NCBI RefSeq assembly: GCF_030696805.1
Contig: NZ_JAUYRO010000096.1
Coordinates: 95,164-159,163, forward strand
DNA: 64,000 nucleotides
Direction of reading: 5' to 3'
Source: Methyloversatilis sp.
Lineage (GTDB): Bacteria; Pseudomonadota; Gammaproteobacteria; Burkholderiales; Rhodocyclaceae
Shown: one piece after another, positions 29,936-40,328 of the stretch
Layout of the letters: each line of letters opens with the position of its first letter
Numbering within the stretch: the stretch's first letter is position 1
Notes under the pieces: generated by a model
Database searches by the model: none
Seen by the model: the letters and a program-made list of their open reading frames with translations, nothing else
What the model was told of the DNA's origin: nothing
Translations under genes and position numbers: made by a program

Positions 29936-30026
29936 CGACGCATGCGTCGCTCCGGCGACACGGGTCGGCTGTACCCAGCCGACCTCCCTCACAAGGGGTT
30001 TAGCGACGCATGCGTCGCTCCGGCGG
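29926..30026. repeat. Direct repeat carrying a 16-bp palindrome
   Basis: A stretch that includes GGGGTTTA and the perfect palindrome GCGACGCATGCGTCGC is present twice (palindromes at 29935-29950 and 30003-30018), each followed by TCCGGCG. The first copy contains the stop codon of the regulator gene. A GGTCGGCTG/CAGCCGACC hairpin lies between the copies. Confidence 0.8.
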
Positions 30027-30033
30027 TGCCAGA

Positions 30034-30487
30034 GGTACGGCCGATTCGTTGGGCATCGCTGCGCTCACCCCAACCTACGGGTCGCACAGTACGTAGGGAA
30101 GTTCGTAGGTTGGGGTGAGCGCAGCGATGCCCAACAACGGGCTGAAGACGGGTGACCGACGAGCGATCAGACGACCGCGTCGTGCTCGATGGCGCGCAGC
30201 CGTTGCCGCGCTCGCGCTCGACGCACAGCCGATCCCCCACATCCGGCGTTCAGCAAACGACCGGTTTGCTCCGGCGACGTGGGTGGTACGGCCGATTCGT
30301 TGGGCATCGCTGCGCTCACCCCAACCTACGGGTCGCACAGTACGGAGGGTAGTTCGTAGGTTGGGGTGTGCGCAGCGATGCCCAACAACGGGCTGAAGAC
30401 GGGCGACCGACGAGCCATCAGACGACCGCGTCGTGCTCGATGGCGCGCAGCCGCTGGCGCACGCGCCGCACTGCTTCGCGGTCGAGT
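30034..30487. repeat. 251-bp tandem duplication including a large inverted repeat and a gene tail
   Basis: The sequence from 30034 recurs from 30285 with a constant offset of 251 bases. Each unit contains a perfect or near-perfect inverted repeat with 32-base arms (30048-30079 with 30104-30135; 30299-30330 with 30355-30386, the latter with one mismatch) and then the 3' end of the MfnB-like gene. The right-hand unit holds the real gene end; the left-hand unit holds a degraded copy. This accounts for most of the gene-free stretch 29936-30417. Confidence 0.9.
30167..30228 (-). pseudogene. Duplicated, decayed 3' end of the MfnB-like gene
   Basis: The bases from the stop triplet at 30167 onwards match the last codons of the gene ending at 30418 (stop, then the reverse complement of GACGACCGCGTCGTGCTCGA and beyond). 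An internal deletion of roughly 36-37 bases, flanked by CGCTG-like repeats, separates the two matching parts. It is a remnant with no start. Confidence 0.8.
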
Positions 30488-31128
30488 TCGCTGCCGCGCT
30501 CGCGCCCGACGCACAGCGCGCCGCGAAAGCCGAGGTAGTCCGGAGCCTGCGCAGCCAGCACGTCTATATGTTCGATGCGCAATGACCCGGCCAGACCGCA
30601 AAGAAGACTGCGGCCGCGAGCGCGTGCGATGAAATCTGCCAGCCAGTCAGAAGAAGCAACGTCGCACAGACTGCGGCCCTGCTTCAGCGCGGTGTCGACC
30701 ATGACACCGTCGAAGCCGGCCTCGGCCACCGCGTCGACCAGATCAAGCGACGGCGCGAGGTCGGCGAACATGACCGCGATGCGGCGTGTGCCCGGCAGCG
30801 GCTGCAGCGCGGTGAGACAGCCGAACACCCCGGCGTAGTCGCGCCCGCCGTGCGTCCAGCCGCGCGGAAACAGGCCAGCCTTCACGTAGTCGACGCCGGT
30901 GGCTGCGATGCTCGCCATCGCCACCTGCAGCCCGATGGCATCGGGCTCGATGTTGCCGGCAGTGGCGCTGGTGGTCGTGCGGCCGGCAACGACATCGACG
31001 ACGTCGCGGATGACATCGACCGGCAACGCGCCGAGTGCGCCGTCGGCGGGGTTCTTCAGGTCGATCAGGTCGACGCCGGCTTCCAGCACGATCAGCGCCT
31101 CGGCCCGGTCGCGCACGCTGGCGAGCAT
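30418..31128 (-). CDS. mfnB: (5-formylfuran-3-yl)methyl phosphate synthase-like protein (MfnB, DUF556)
   Basis: In methanogens MfnB condenses two glyceraldehyde-3-phosphates to the furan precursor of methanofuran; methylotrophs use a methanofuran-type cofactor in the H4MPT formaldehyde pathway. The 236-residue TIM-barrel protein has the lysine motif DLIDLKNPADGALGA and a second lysine in DYVKAGLFPRG, matching the catalytic lysines known in the family. The start at 31128 (MLASVRDRAEAL) follows the DUF447 stop by five bases. It is last in the overlapping operon from 35785. Confidence 0.87.
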   Translation of the reverse strand: MLASVRDRAEALIVLEAGVDLIDLKNPADGALGALPVDVIRDVVDVVAGRTTTSATAGNIEPDAIGLQVAMASIAATGVDYVKAGLFPRGWTHGGRDYAGVFGCLTALQPLPGTRRIAVMFADLAPSLDLVDAVAEAGFDGVMVDTALKQGRSLCDVASSDWLADFIARARGRSLLCGLAGSLRIEHIDVLAAQAPDYLGFRGALCVGRERGSELDREAVRRVRQRLRAIEHDAVV

Positions 31129-31133
31129 GCGGA

Positions 31134-31697
31134 TCAAGACTGCACTCCGGCGCGATGGGCGTCGATCTTCTCGATCAGCCAACCCCACGCCTCGCGTTCG
31201 GCCGGGCCGGCGGTCTTGTCGATGGCGATCTGCAGATAGGCCAGTTCGGCGTCGATCTTTTCGATCGGCAGCATGTGCAGGCGGCTGACCAGGATGGCGG
31301 CTTCGACCACGGCCGAGCGGGCGCGATTGAAGCCGGGGAAGGCGCCGTGACTGGTTTCATGCACGGTGCGGCAGAACAGGCGCGGGCGAACGTCGTCTTC
31401 CTCGACCTCGACCAGTTCCAGTTCGCGATGGGCCAGCGTGTTGACCAGTCGCGCGCAGGCCACTTTTTCGGCCGCCTCCACCGGCCAGTCGCGCCGGCCG
31501 GTCAGGCAACCGGCGAACACGCGAACGTCGTCGGTGAAATTGACCACCGCCACGCGGTTGGCGAGCACGTTGTCCAGTGTGGACGACGGACGGAACGGCG
31601 ACAGCACGGTAAGCCCGCGCTCCTCGCGGATGCCCAGCGGCGTGATGTGGGTGCGGCCCTGCACGTCGACGGTGGTGAGTATGGTTTCCCAGATCAT
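31134..31697 (-). CDS. DUF447 protein, tetrahydromethanopterin-linked C1 metabolism
   Basis: A 187-residue protein of the DUF447 family, which has a split-barrel FMN-binding-like fold (IWETILTTVDVQGRTHITPL, ANRVAVVNFTDDVRVFAG). Homologues occur in archaea and in the H4MPT gene clusters of methylotrophic bacteria; the reaction is not known. The start at 31697 overlaps the stop of the upstream gene as ATGA. Confidence 0.83.
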   Translation of the reverse strand: MIWETILTTVDVQGRTHITPLGIREERGLTVLSPFRPSSTLDNVLANRVAVVNFTDDVRVFAGCLTGRRDWPVEAAEKVACARLVNTLAHRELELVEVEEDDVRPRLFCRTVHETSHGAFPGFNRARSAVVEAAILVSRLHMLPIEKIDAELAYLQIAIDKTAGPAEREAWGWLIEKIDAHRAGVQS

Positions 31698-33235
31698 GGC
31701 GTGTCCTGTATGCGGTCCTGGTCGGGACCCTGTGTGCCGTCGGGCATAGAGCCTTGTTGTGCGTCGGCCACCCGGTCCGCGGCCTTCTTCGGCTTCTTCT
31801 TCGTGGTGCTGCCGGGCGCGCGATGCACCTGCAGGTCGACCGGCTTGGGCTCTACCGCAGCGCCCCATTCCAGCTCTTCGTCCTGCGCGTAGCGCTTGCC
31901 CAGTTGATATGCAATCTGCGCGCGCGCCAGCTCCACGCCAAGATAGAAGGCGTGACCGGCGTCGTCCTCGACGCCCAGCTTCGGGTACAGATCGAACGGG
32001 TCGGTCGCGACCTGATGGCCGTCCCGGTTATAGATATGCACGCCATCCGTCGCGACCTGGATGCGGAAATTGCGGTCGCGCACCGCGCCGGCCACATCGA
32101 CGATTTCCTGCGGCGTGTCGGTATAGGGGCGGCGCGCATGCGTGGTCATCAGCGCGCCGGAATAGTCGCGCGGCAGCGCGTTGTCCTCGCGCGCGGCGAA
32201 CATGATGCGGCGCGCCCAGTCGGCTTCGCGCACGGCGCGCCGCGCATGCGGGCTGACCTCGGTGGCGAGGATTGCGCCCACGTGCAGCTCCGAAATGATG
32301 CCCATCAGCAACGCATTGATACCGCTGGTGTCGGCGTCGGTCAGTTCGGTCAGATTGCCCACTCCCATCATCATCGGAATGTCGGGGTGGGTACGGCGCA
32401 GTTCGTGGAAGCGCACGATGGACGCAGTCAGCCCGAAGTGGATGGGCTCCAGTATCGGGTCGGCGAAGAAAGGCCGGCCGCGCGCAAGCATCAGGTCGAC
32501 CACGCGACGCAGCGAATCGAGGTCGCCCGGCGTGTTCGGGATCAGGATGGGCGTGGCATCGACCTCGTCGGCCACCCACAGCGTGTCTTCCTTCAGGCTG
32601 AGCAGGAAATCCGCGCCGGCACGGGCGCCGCGCAGCAGGTCCTTCGGATCGAGCGAATCGACGCTGACGCGGAACCCTTCGGCCTTGAGCGCGCGCACGC
32701 AGTCCTCGAGATGCGGAAAATCGGTGTCCGGCAGGCAACCGATGTCGATCACGTCGGCCCCGTCGCGCCGGTAGCGTTGTGCGCGTTCGACGACTGCCGC
32801 CACCTCGACCCGGGGCGCATCGACGATTTCGGCGAAGATGAGCACATCATGCTTCGACAGGTCGGCCACCCGGGCCTTGCGGCCGAAGTGCAGCGGCAGG
32901 TCCTTCAGTTCGTCCGGACCACGCTGCACCGGTACGCCGTAGTGCTGCGCCAGCGCGTCGAGATCGCCACGGCATCGGCCGGGCACGATGATGCGGTCGG
33001 CAGCGACTGGATGCGGCAGGCGGCGGCGGATCAGCTCGGCCGTCATCAGCCCGGCGACATTGATGCCGATGTCCAGCACTTGCGGTGCGAAGGGCAGCGG
33101 CTCCATGTCGCCGAGTATCCGGTGCAGGCTTTTCTGCGCCAGATGGCCGGTCAGGAAGAGGACACGCTCGACGGGGCGTGGTGCGGCGTTCTCCGGCGGG
33201 TCGGGGTCTGTCGTCACAGGAACGTTCGCGTTCAT
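31694..33235 (-). CDS. Dihydropteroate-synthase-like protein (DUF6513 plus pterin-binding domain)
   Basis: A 513-residue protein. The N-terminal DUF6513-like region (VLFLTGHLAQKSLHRIL, about residues 22-150) is followed by a pterin-binding barrel (DGADVIDIGCLPDTDF, FRVSVDSLDP, LLSLKEDTLW, MMMGVGNLTELTDAD) and a C-terminal tail rich in Lys and Gln. Such proteins occur in H4MPT-containing archaea and methylotrophs and are thought to act in methanopterin assembly. The start at 33235 overlaps the flavoprotein stop; the longer frame upstream lies out of phase inside that gene. Confidence 0.85.
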   Translation of the reverse strand: MNANVPVTTDPDPPENAAPRPVERVLFLTGHLAQKSLHRILGDMEPLPFAPQVLDIGINVAGLMTAELIRRRLPHPVAADRIIVPGRCRGDLDALAQHYGVPVQRGPDELKDLPLHFGRKARVADLSKHDVLIFAEIVDAPRVEVAAVVERAQRYRRDGADVIDIGCLPDTDFPHLEDCVRALKAEGFRVSVDSLDPKDLLRGARAGADFLLSLKEDTLWVADEVDATPILIPNTPGDLDSLRRVVDLMLARGRPFFADPILEPIHFGLTASIVRFHELRRTHPDIPMMMGVGNLTELTDADTSGINALLMGIISELHVGAILATEVSPHARRAVREADWARRIMFAAREDNALPRDYSGALMTTHARRPYTDTPQEIVDVAGAVRDRNFRIQVATDGVHIYNRDGHQVATDPFDLYPKLGVEDDAGHAFYLGVELARAQIAYQLGKRYAQDEELEWGAAVEPKPVDLQVHRAPGSTTKKKPKKAADRVADAQQGSMPDGTQGPDQDRIQDTP

Positions 33236-33808
33236 CCGACAACAGACTCCAGTCTTCGCTTGAGCGCTGCCTTCAGCGCCTCGACGCTGTCGACCACGGT
33301 CACGTGTTCGAAGGTCGCGAGGGTCGCGGTGTGCGCGAGGTCGATGGCGCGCGGGTAAAGCGTCACCCATTCGCTGGGCGATTCGGTGATCACCACCGGT
33401 TCGCTGTCGCAGGCGAACACGATGGTCGGAATGCGCAACTTGCCAGCCTGCGCAAAGATATTGGTCACCAGCGTGTCGGAAATGCCCAGCGCGCACTTGG
33501 CCACGGTGTTCGATGTGGCCGGCGCGATCACCACGGTGTGGTACTGGCCCTGGTAGAACAGTCCGACCGGGGCCGCACTCGCCGTGTTGTCGCGGAAGAT
33601 GCGGTAGCGCTTCTTCATGTCGGCCAGCGGGTAGCCATACATGTTGAGCACTTCTTCGCCGGCGCGCGTCATGAACAGATCGATGCTGTTCATGTCGTCC
33701 GCCAGTTCGAGCGACTCTTTCAGGAAGTGTCCGGAACCGGTCAGCCCCCACGCGATCCGGGCGTCGGGCAGCAGTTCGAGCGGGTCCCACTTCGGATCGA
33801 GCCGCGGA

Positions 33809-33819
<11 letters not shown>
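33232..33819 (-). CDS. AfpA/DmrB-like flavoprotein (dihydromethanopterin reductase candidate)
   Basis: A 195-residue FMN-binding protein of the Dfp/UbiX fold (ARIAWGLTGSGHFLKES, VVIAPATSNTVAKCALGISD). Related bacterial DmrB proteins reduce dihydromethanopterin to H4MPT, the final step of cofactor synthesis, which suits this operon. The start at 33819 (MASDPRLDPKWDP) overlaps the upstream regulator by 11 bases; 33834 is also possible. Confidence 0.82.
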
Positions 33820-35785
<1,966 letters not shown>

Positions 35786-36012
35786 GAATTCAAGCCTTGG
35801 GAGCCGGGGCCGCTCAGTGCGCGCCGCGGTGTGCCGGACGCATCGTTTTGCAGGCCGCGCAGGTCGTGGGAATAACAGCGGATGGTATCACCGGGGCCAC
35901 ATCCCGGGCCAGCCGCCGCCGTGTCCAGCTGGACATGCGCGGCGGGATACCCGCGGGACGGTGGCCGGATTGCAGCGTGGCGGCCGGGAAAGTGCTGCCC
36001 AGGCGCAGTTTT

Positions 36013-36837
36013 TCAGTCGTAGATGTCGGTCGACATCGCGCCCGGGTCGGCGCCGATCGCCAGCAGGTGGGCCACCGCCAGGCGCTGCCGCTTGAACACG
36101 GCCCAGTACAGCGCGTTGAAACCGCCGCCATCGGTGATGTTGGGGTCGAACCCGGCCGTCAGCAGCTGGTCGAGCACGTTCAGATGACCCAGCGCCGCCG
36201 CCAGCGACAGCGCATGGCGGCCGAATTCGCGCTCGGTCTGAAGTTCCCACTTCGGCCGGTGACGCAGCAGCACCGCCACCACCTCGCTGCGGTCGAGCAT
36301 CACGGCGTCGATCAGGGCCGTATGGCCGTTCGAACTTTTGGCATCGATGTCGGCACCGGCGCGCAGCAGCAGGTCGACCGCCTTGTGATGGCCGGCAAGC
36401 GCCGCGGCGCCCAGCGGCGTGAAGCCTTTTGCGCCGCGCCGGTCGACGTGTGCGCCGGCGTTGATCAGCGCGCGCACGAATTCGGTCTCGCCGGCCGCCG
36501 CGGCATGGACCAGCACGCTGTCGCCCCACACATCGCGAGCATTGGCCGGCGCACCCGCCTTCAGCAGTTTCGCCGCGGTCGCCCACTCGCCGCGCCGCGC
36601 TGCCGACAGCAGCGCCAGATCCGCGGCGCGGTAAGCGCGCGGATCGACGTCCGCGCCGCTGCGCCTGATGTCGGCGTACTCAAGTGGGGTCGCGGGCACG
36701 GCCGCGCGCGTCCGCTCGGGCTCGGCGATGCGGCCCTGCCATTCGGGCGGTACATCATGTGCATGCGCGCCGGCCAGCCACAGGCCGAACAGAAGGAAAA
36801 AGGTCTGGCGCTGCAGCATCGATATCGTCCTCTTCAT
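36013..36837 (-). CDS. Secreted ankyrin-repeat protein
   Basis: A 274-residue protein with a signal peptide (LFGLWLAGAHA, cleavage near residue 26). From about residue 70 it has five or six ankyrin repeats (TPLGAAALAGHHKAVDLLLR, HTALIDAVMLDRSEVVAVLL, HALSLAAALGHLNVLDQLL). Export implies a periplasmic role in protein binding; the partner is unknown. It overlaps the LuxR-type gene by ATGA and is probably co-transcribed with it. Confidence 0.88.
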   Translation of the reverse strand: MKRTISMLQRQTFFLLFGLWLAGAHAHDVPPEWQGRIAEPERTRAAVPATPLEYADIRRSGADVDPRAYRAADLALLSAARRGEWATAAKLLKAGAPANARDVWGDSVLVHAAAAGETEFVRALINAGAHVDRRGAKGFTPLGAAALAGHHKAVDLLLRAGADIDAKSSNGHTALIDAVMLDRSEVVAVLLRHRPKWELQTEREFGRHALSLAAALGHLNVLDQLLTAGFDPNITDGGGFNALYWAVFKRQRLAVAHLLAIGADPGAMSTDIYD

Positions 36838-37631
36838 GACATGTCCCGCGCCGTTTCGGCGCCGCCTTCGTGTGCGCGCAGCGCAGTGACGCGCGCCACG
36901 GCCTGGGCGCGGTTGGTCACGTCCAGCTTGCGCAGTATTTTCTGGATGTGGTTCTTCACGGTCAGCGGGCTGATGTCCAGGATCTGCCCGATTTCCTGAT
37001 TGGTCTTGCCTTCGCGCACCCAGTCGAGCACCTGCAGTTCGCGCCCGCTCAGCGTTGCCTGCAGCGGCGGGCGAACGCCGGTACGTTCGCCCGATTCGGC
37101 ACGCTCGAACTCGACGATGCGCAGCAGTGCGAGATGCAGGTTGGGCATCAGCAGCTCGATGTGGCGCGCGTCCTGACTGGTCGGCGCCGCGGGCACGCCG
37201 AGCAATGCAAAAAAGGTGGACTGCTCGCCCCGCGCCTCGCGACAGCCGTGCGCCAGCGCATGTTCGATGCCCAGGGTGCGCAGCAGCGCCGTACTGCTGT
37301 CCCGGTTGCGCGGTCCGCTCGAACGGGCCAGCGGTTCGCGCGCGCCATGGCGCCAGTCTTCGATCAGACGGCCGATCAGTCCGTCGGCCGGATTGGTCAT
37401 CTGCGCCTCGATTTCCGGCGCAAGCACCGAACGCGAAAACACCAGCGCGCGGAAGTTGCCGCGCTCGAGGTCGCCACAGGCGCACAGCAGGGTTTCGTGC
37501 GGCAGGAATGTCTGCAGCGAACCCTGCGCCCAGAGGAAAAACTGGAAACGCTTGACCACCCGGATCGACGTTTCGATCGTGAACAGCAGCAGCTGAACGT
37601 CGACCTGTTCCTGCGCGAGCGATTCTTTCAT
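36834..37631 (-). CDS. EpsA-type LuxR-family regulator (XrtB/PEP-CTERM associated)
   Basis: A 265-residue protein. The N-terminal region (RFQFFLWAQGSLQTFLPHETLLCACGD) matches the EpsA sensor domain seen beside XrtB/PEP-CTERM exopolysaccharide genes. The C-terminal LuxR helix-turn-helix (LSGRELQVLDWVREGKTNQE) is complete. The start at 37631 (MKESLAQEQVDV) is taken because the frame upstream shows no similarity. No exosortase or exopolysaccharide gene lies in the window, so its targets would be elsewhere. Confidence 0.82.
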   Translation of the reverse strand: MKESLAQEQVDVQLLLFTIETSIRVVKRFQFFLWAQGSLQTFLPHETLLCACGDLERGNFRALVFSRSVLAPEIEAQMTNPADGLIGRLIEDWRHGAREPLARSSGPRNRDSSTALLRTLGIEHALAHGCREARGEQSTFFALLGVPAAPTSQDARHIELLMPNLHLALLRIVEFERAESGERTGVRPPLQATLSGRELQVLDWVREGKTNQEIGQILDISPLTVKNHIQKILRKLDVTNRAQAVARVTALRAHEGGAETARDMS

Positions 37632-37885
37632 GGAGCGCCTGAACGGTCGTGAATGTCTGGACGCGAGACCGGTCCGTCGTAGTCTGCGGTGTGTCCGGTC
37701 CGCGAGCCGCGGATGGGAAGCGCTGACGCGGGAATACCGCAATTCGCGAATGCGGATTGTCCCGGGTGAATGTTGCAATTGGGTGACGAGGTTGGCCGTC
37801 GATGACCGCCCATGCCTTGCGCATGGCCGCTACCGCAGTGCGCGACTGCACCATCCGGCTGTCGCCGGACGGCGCCAGCTTGCGG

Positions 37886-39979
37886 TCAGACCGCCGTATC
37901 CTGCCGGCCGCGCGTGAGGCCGTCCAGACCGGAGCGTTTCAGTTGCTCGTCGATGCCGAAGCGCTTGAGCTTGACGTAGAGCGTGCTCTTGGCGATGCCC
38001 GCTTCGCGCGCCGCGGCGGTCATGTTTCCGCCATGCTTGATGATCGCGGTCACGATCACTTCGCGTTCGGCATTTTCGAGACTGGTCAAGGACGGGGCGC
38101 TGTCTGCAACCGGCCCTGCCGCGACGGATCCACTCGGTGAAATGGACGGCGCCGGCAACCTTGACGCAGCCGGCAGCGGCGACAGCACATGAGGCGGCAG
38201 GTCGTCCACGTCCAGCACCGTGTTCCCCGAGGTGAGCAACATGCTTTCCATGACGTTGCGGAACTCGCGGATGTTTCCCGGCCAGGCGTGCTGCTGCAAT
38301 ACGGTCAGAACAGCGGGCGACAAGGTCCGCAGCGGCATGCCATGCCGTTGCGACAGTTGCGTCAGGAAGTGTTCGCCGAGCAACGCGATGTCGTCACTGC
38401 GGGCCCGCAGCGACGGAATATTGATGCTGGTGACGGCCACGCGGTAAAACAGGTCCATGCGGAATCCACCGGACTGGATTTCCTTGCGCAAGTCACGGTT
38501 CGTTGCCGCAATGAGCCGGAAGTTCACCTTTCTCGGCTTGTTTTCACCGATGCGATAGACCTCACCCTCCTCGAGTACGCGCAGGAAGTGCGGCTGCAGA
38601 TCGAGCGGCATTTCGCCGATTTCATCGAGAAAGAGGGAGCCGCCGCTGGCCGCTTCTATCTTGCCGATGGCCCCGCCCTGCCGGGCACCGGTGAAGGCGC
38701 CCTCGGCGTAACCGAACAGTTCGCTGGACAGCAATTCACGCGAAAAACCGCCGCAGTTCAGCGCCACGAATGGCGCCCCCTCCAATGCCCCCGATTCATG
38801 GATGCAACGCGCGAACACATCCTTGCCGACGCCGGTTTCTCCCAGCAGCAGCACGGGCACGCGAGACTTCGCCAACTGTTGCGCGCGGCCGACTGCCTGC
38901 ATCAGGACATCCGATTTGCCGATGATCTTTTCGAAACCGCGCTGGTCGGCGGCGTCGCCGCTGGCAGCGGACAGACTGCCGCGGCTGCTGCCGGCCAGCA
39001 TCGACCCACGCCGGTTGGGCAGGGTGAGCACGCTGCCGATGTGTTCGCCATTTTCGATGACGGGCTCGACCCATTCCCTGCGTATCCAGTCAGGCAGGTC
39101 TACGGGCGAATCCTTTCGCTTGTTCCAGCGCAGGGAAATGGATGACAGCCCTTCCGGGCCGTCGACAGCTGCGTCGATGCCCAGATCGGCAATGATGGTC
39201 GACGAGCGTCCGTTGGACTTGATGGCGCGTCCGCGCCGGTCGAACACGATGACGCCATCGGTGGTCCGGCGGGCGAGCCGGTCGACGCACTCTTCGAGCA
39301 GGCGGTAGCGGATGTCCAGTTCCAGCTTGGCGAGCCGGTTCTCGATGCGGCCCGCCGTCGCGAGGACCAGCGCGAGACTGAGACGGTTGTAGGACTCGGT
39401 CAGAGCCGACACATCGACGACACCGAGGATGGATTTGTCGTACGGGTCGCGCACCACGGTGGCTGCGCAGGACCAGCGCTTGATGCCGGCGCAGTAGTGC
39501 TCCGCCGAATGAATCTGCACGGCATGGCCGACAGCCAGCGCGGTTCCAATGGCGTTGGTGCCGCAGGCGAGTTCGCTCCAGTTGGCGCCGGACAGCAGAT
39601 GCACGTCCTCCGCGGCGCCACGCGTCGACATGTCGCCTTCGAGATTCAGGATCGTTCCGCTCTGGTCGGTCAGCACCATGACCGTGCCGGTTTCCGCAAG
39701 GAAGTCGCGCGCCGCGGCCATCACCGGCGTGCTCGCCGTCAGCAGTTCGCTGCATTCGGTCTGCAGCGAATGCAGCGAGTTTTCCTTGATCGGCGGCGGC
39801 GCCTGATAAATCGCCGGATCGACGCTGGCGCCCTGACAGCGGCGCCACGAATCATCGATCAGGCGGCGCAGGGCATCAGCGCCGCCTTCGTCACCGTTCA
39901 GGAAGCGTTCCCATGAAGCCATGACCTGATGATCGTTTTCCGGCTCGGAAAACAGCTGCGCTGAAGTGGCCGAACTCAT
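37886..39979 (-). CDS. AcoR/AcxR-like sigma-54-dependent activator, candidate regulator of the ketone carboxylase operon
   Basis: A 697-residue protein. It has an N-terminal GAF sensor (about residues 90-230, with SGANWSELACGTNAIGTAL), a PAS-like segment (VFDRRGRAIKSNGRSS), and an AAA+ domain with GETGVGKD, an intact GAFTGA and LFLDEIGE. A Fis-type helix-turn-helix (NMTAAAREAGIAKSTLYVK) ends it. The start at 39979 has a strong GGGAGGTGC just upstream. Activators of this layout control acetone carboxylase genes in other bacteria. The only clear sigma-54 promoter I found is in front of apcA, making that the best candidate target. Confidence 0.87.
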   Translation of the reverse strand: MSSATSAQLFSEPENDHQVMASWERFLNGDEGGADALRRLIDDSWRRCQGASVDPAIYQAPPPIKENSLHSLQTECSELLTASTPVMAAARDFLAETGTVMVLTDQSGTILNLEGDMSTRGAAEDVHLLSGANWSELACGTNAIGTALAVGHAVQIHSAEHYCAGIKRWSCAATVVRDPYDKSILGVVDVSALTESYNRLSLALVLATAGRIENRLAKLELDIRYRLLEECVDRLARRTTDGVIVFDRRGRAIKSNGRSSTIIADLGIDAAVDGPEGLSSISLRWNKRKDSPVDLPDWIRREWVEPVIENGEHIGSVLTLPNRRGSMLAGSSRGSLSAASGDAADQRGFEKIIGKSDVLMQAVGRAQQLAKSRVPVLLLGETGVGKDVFARCIHESGALEGAPFVALNCGGFSRELLSSELFGYAEGAFTGARQGGAIGKIEAASGGSLFLDEIGEMPLDLQPHFLRVLEEGEVYRIGENKPRKVNFRLIAATNRDLRKEIQSGGFRMDLFYRVAVTSINIPSLRARSDDIALLGEHFLTQLSQRHGMPLRTLSPAVLTVLQQHAWPGNIREFRNVMESMLLTSGNTVLDVDDLPPHVLSPLPAASRLPAPSISPSGSVAAGPVADSAPSLTSLENAEREVIVTAIIKHGGNMTAAAREAGIAKSTLYVKLKRFGIDEQLKRSGLDGLTRGRQDTAV

Positions 39980-40328
39980 GCACCTCCCTGTTGTGTCCTG
40001 AAGAACGACCGCATCCGCGCATGTCGGTACCGGTGCCACGAAAACAGCTGGCTGGCACCTTGAATCGGCGTCCCGGACGGATACGCAAGCGATGCGCACG
40101 CGACCCTCTACAATGATGCCTTATACCAAAGTACGACTGTCGGCACCACGCGCACAGCGGCTGTGAACGGGGTCCGGATATTGATAACAAAGGTGAAATG
40201 CATCCCGGCCTCATGCTGACCATGACGGCGTCCGCCGCTTGCACTCCCTGCTCGAATACCGTCGCAACGCGCGAGGCGATTCCGGGCTCCCGGACCCGCC
40301 CGCACAAGCAGAATCTTCGGAGAGACCG

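Noticed and set aside
28385..29992. 535-codon minus-strand open frame
   Set aside because: Antisense shadow of the NtrC-type regulator.
40060..40260. Possible sigma-54 promoter before the CobW-like gene
   Set aside because: GG and GC elements can be found (for example TGGCACC and CGCTTGCA) but never with the required 10-bp spacing.
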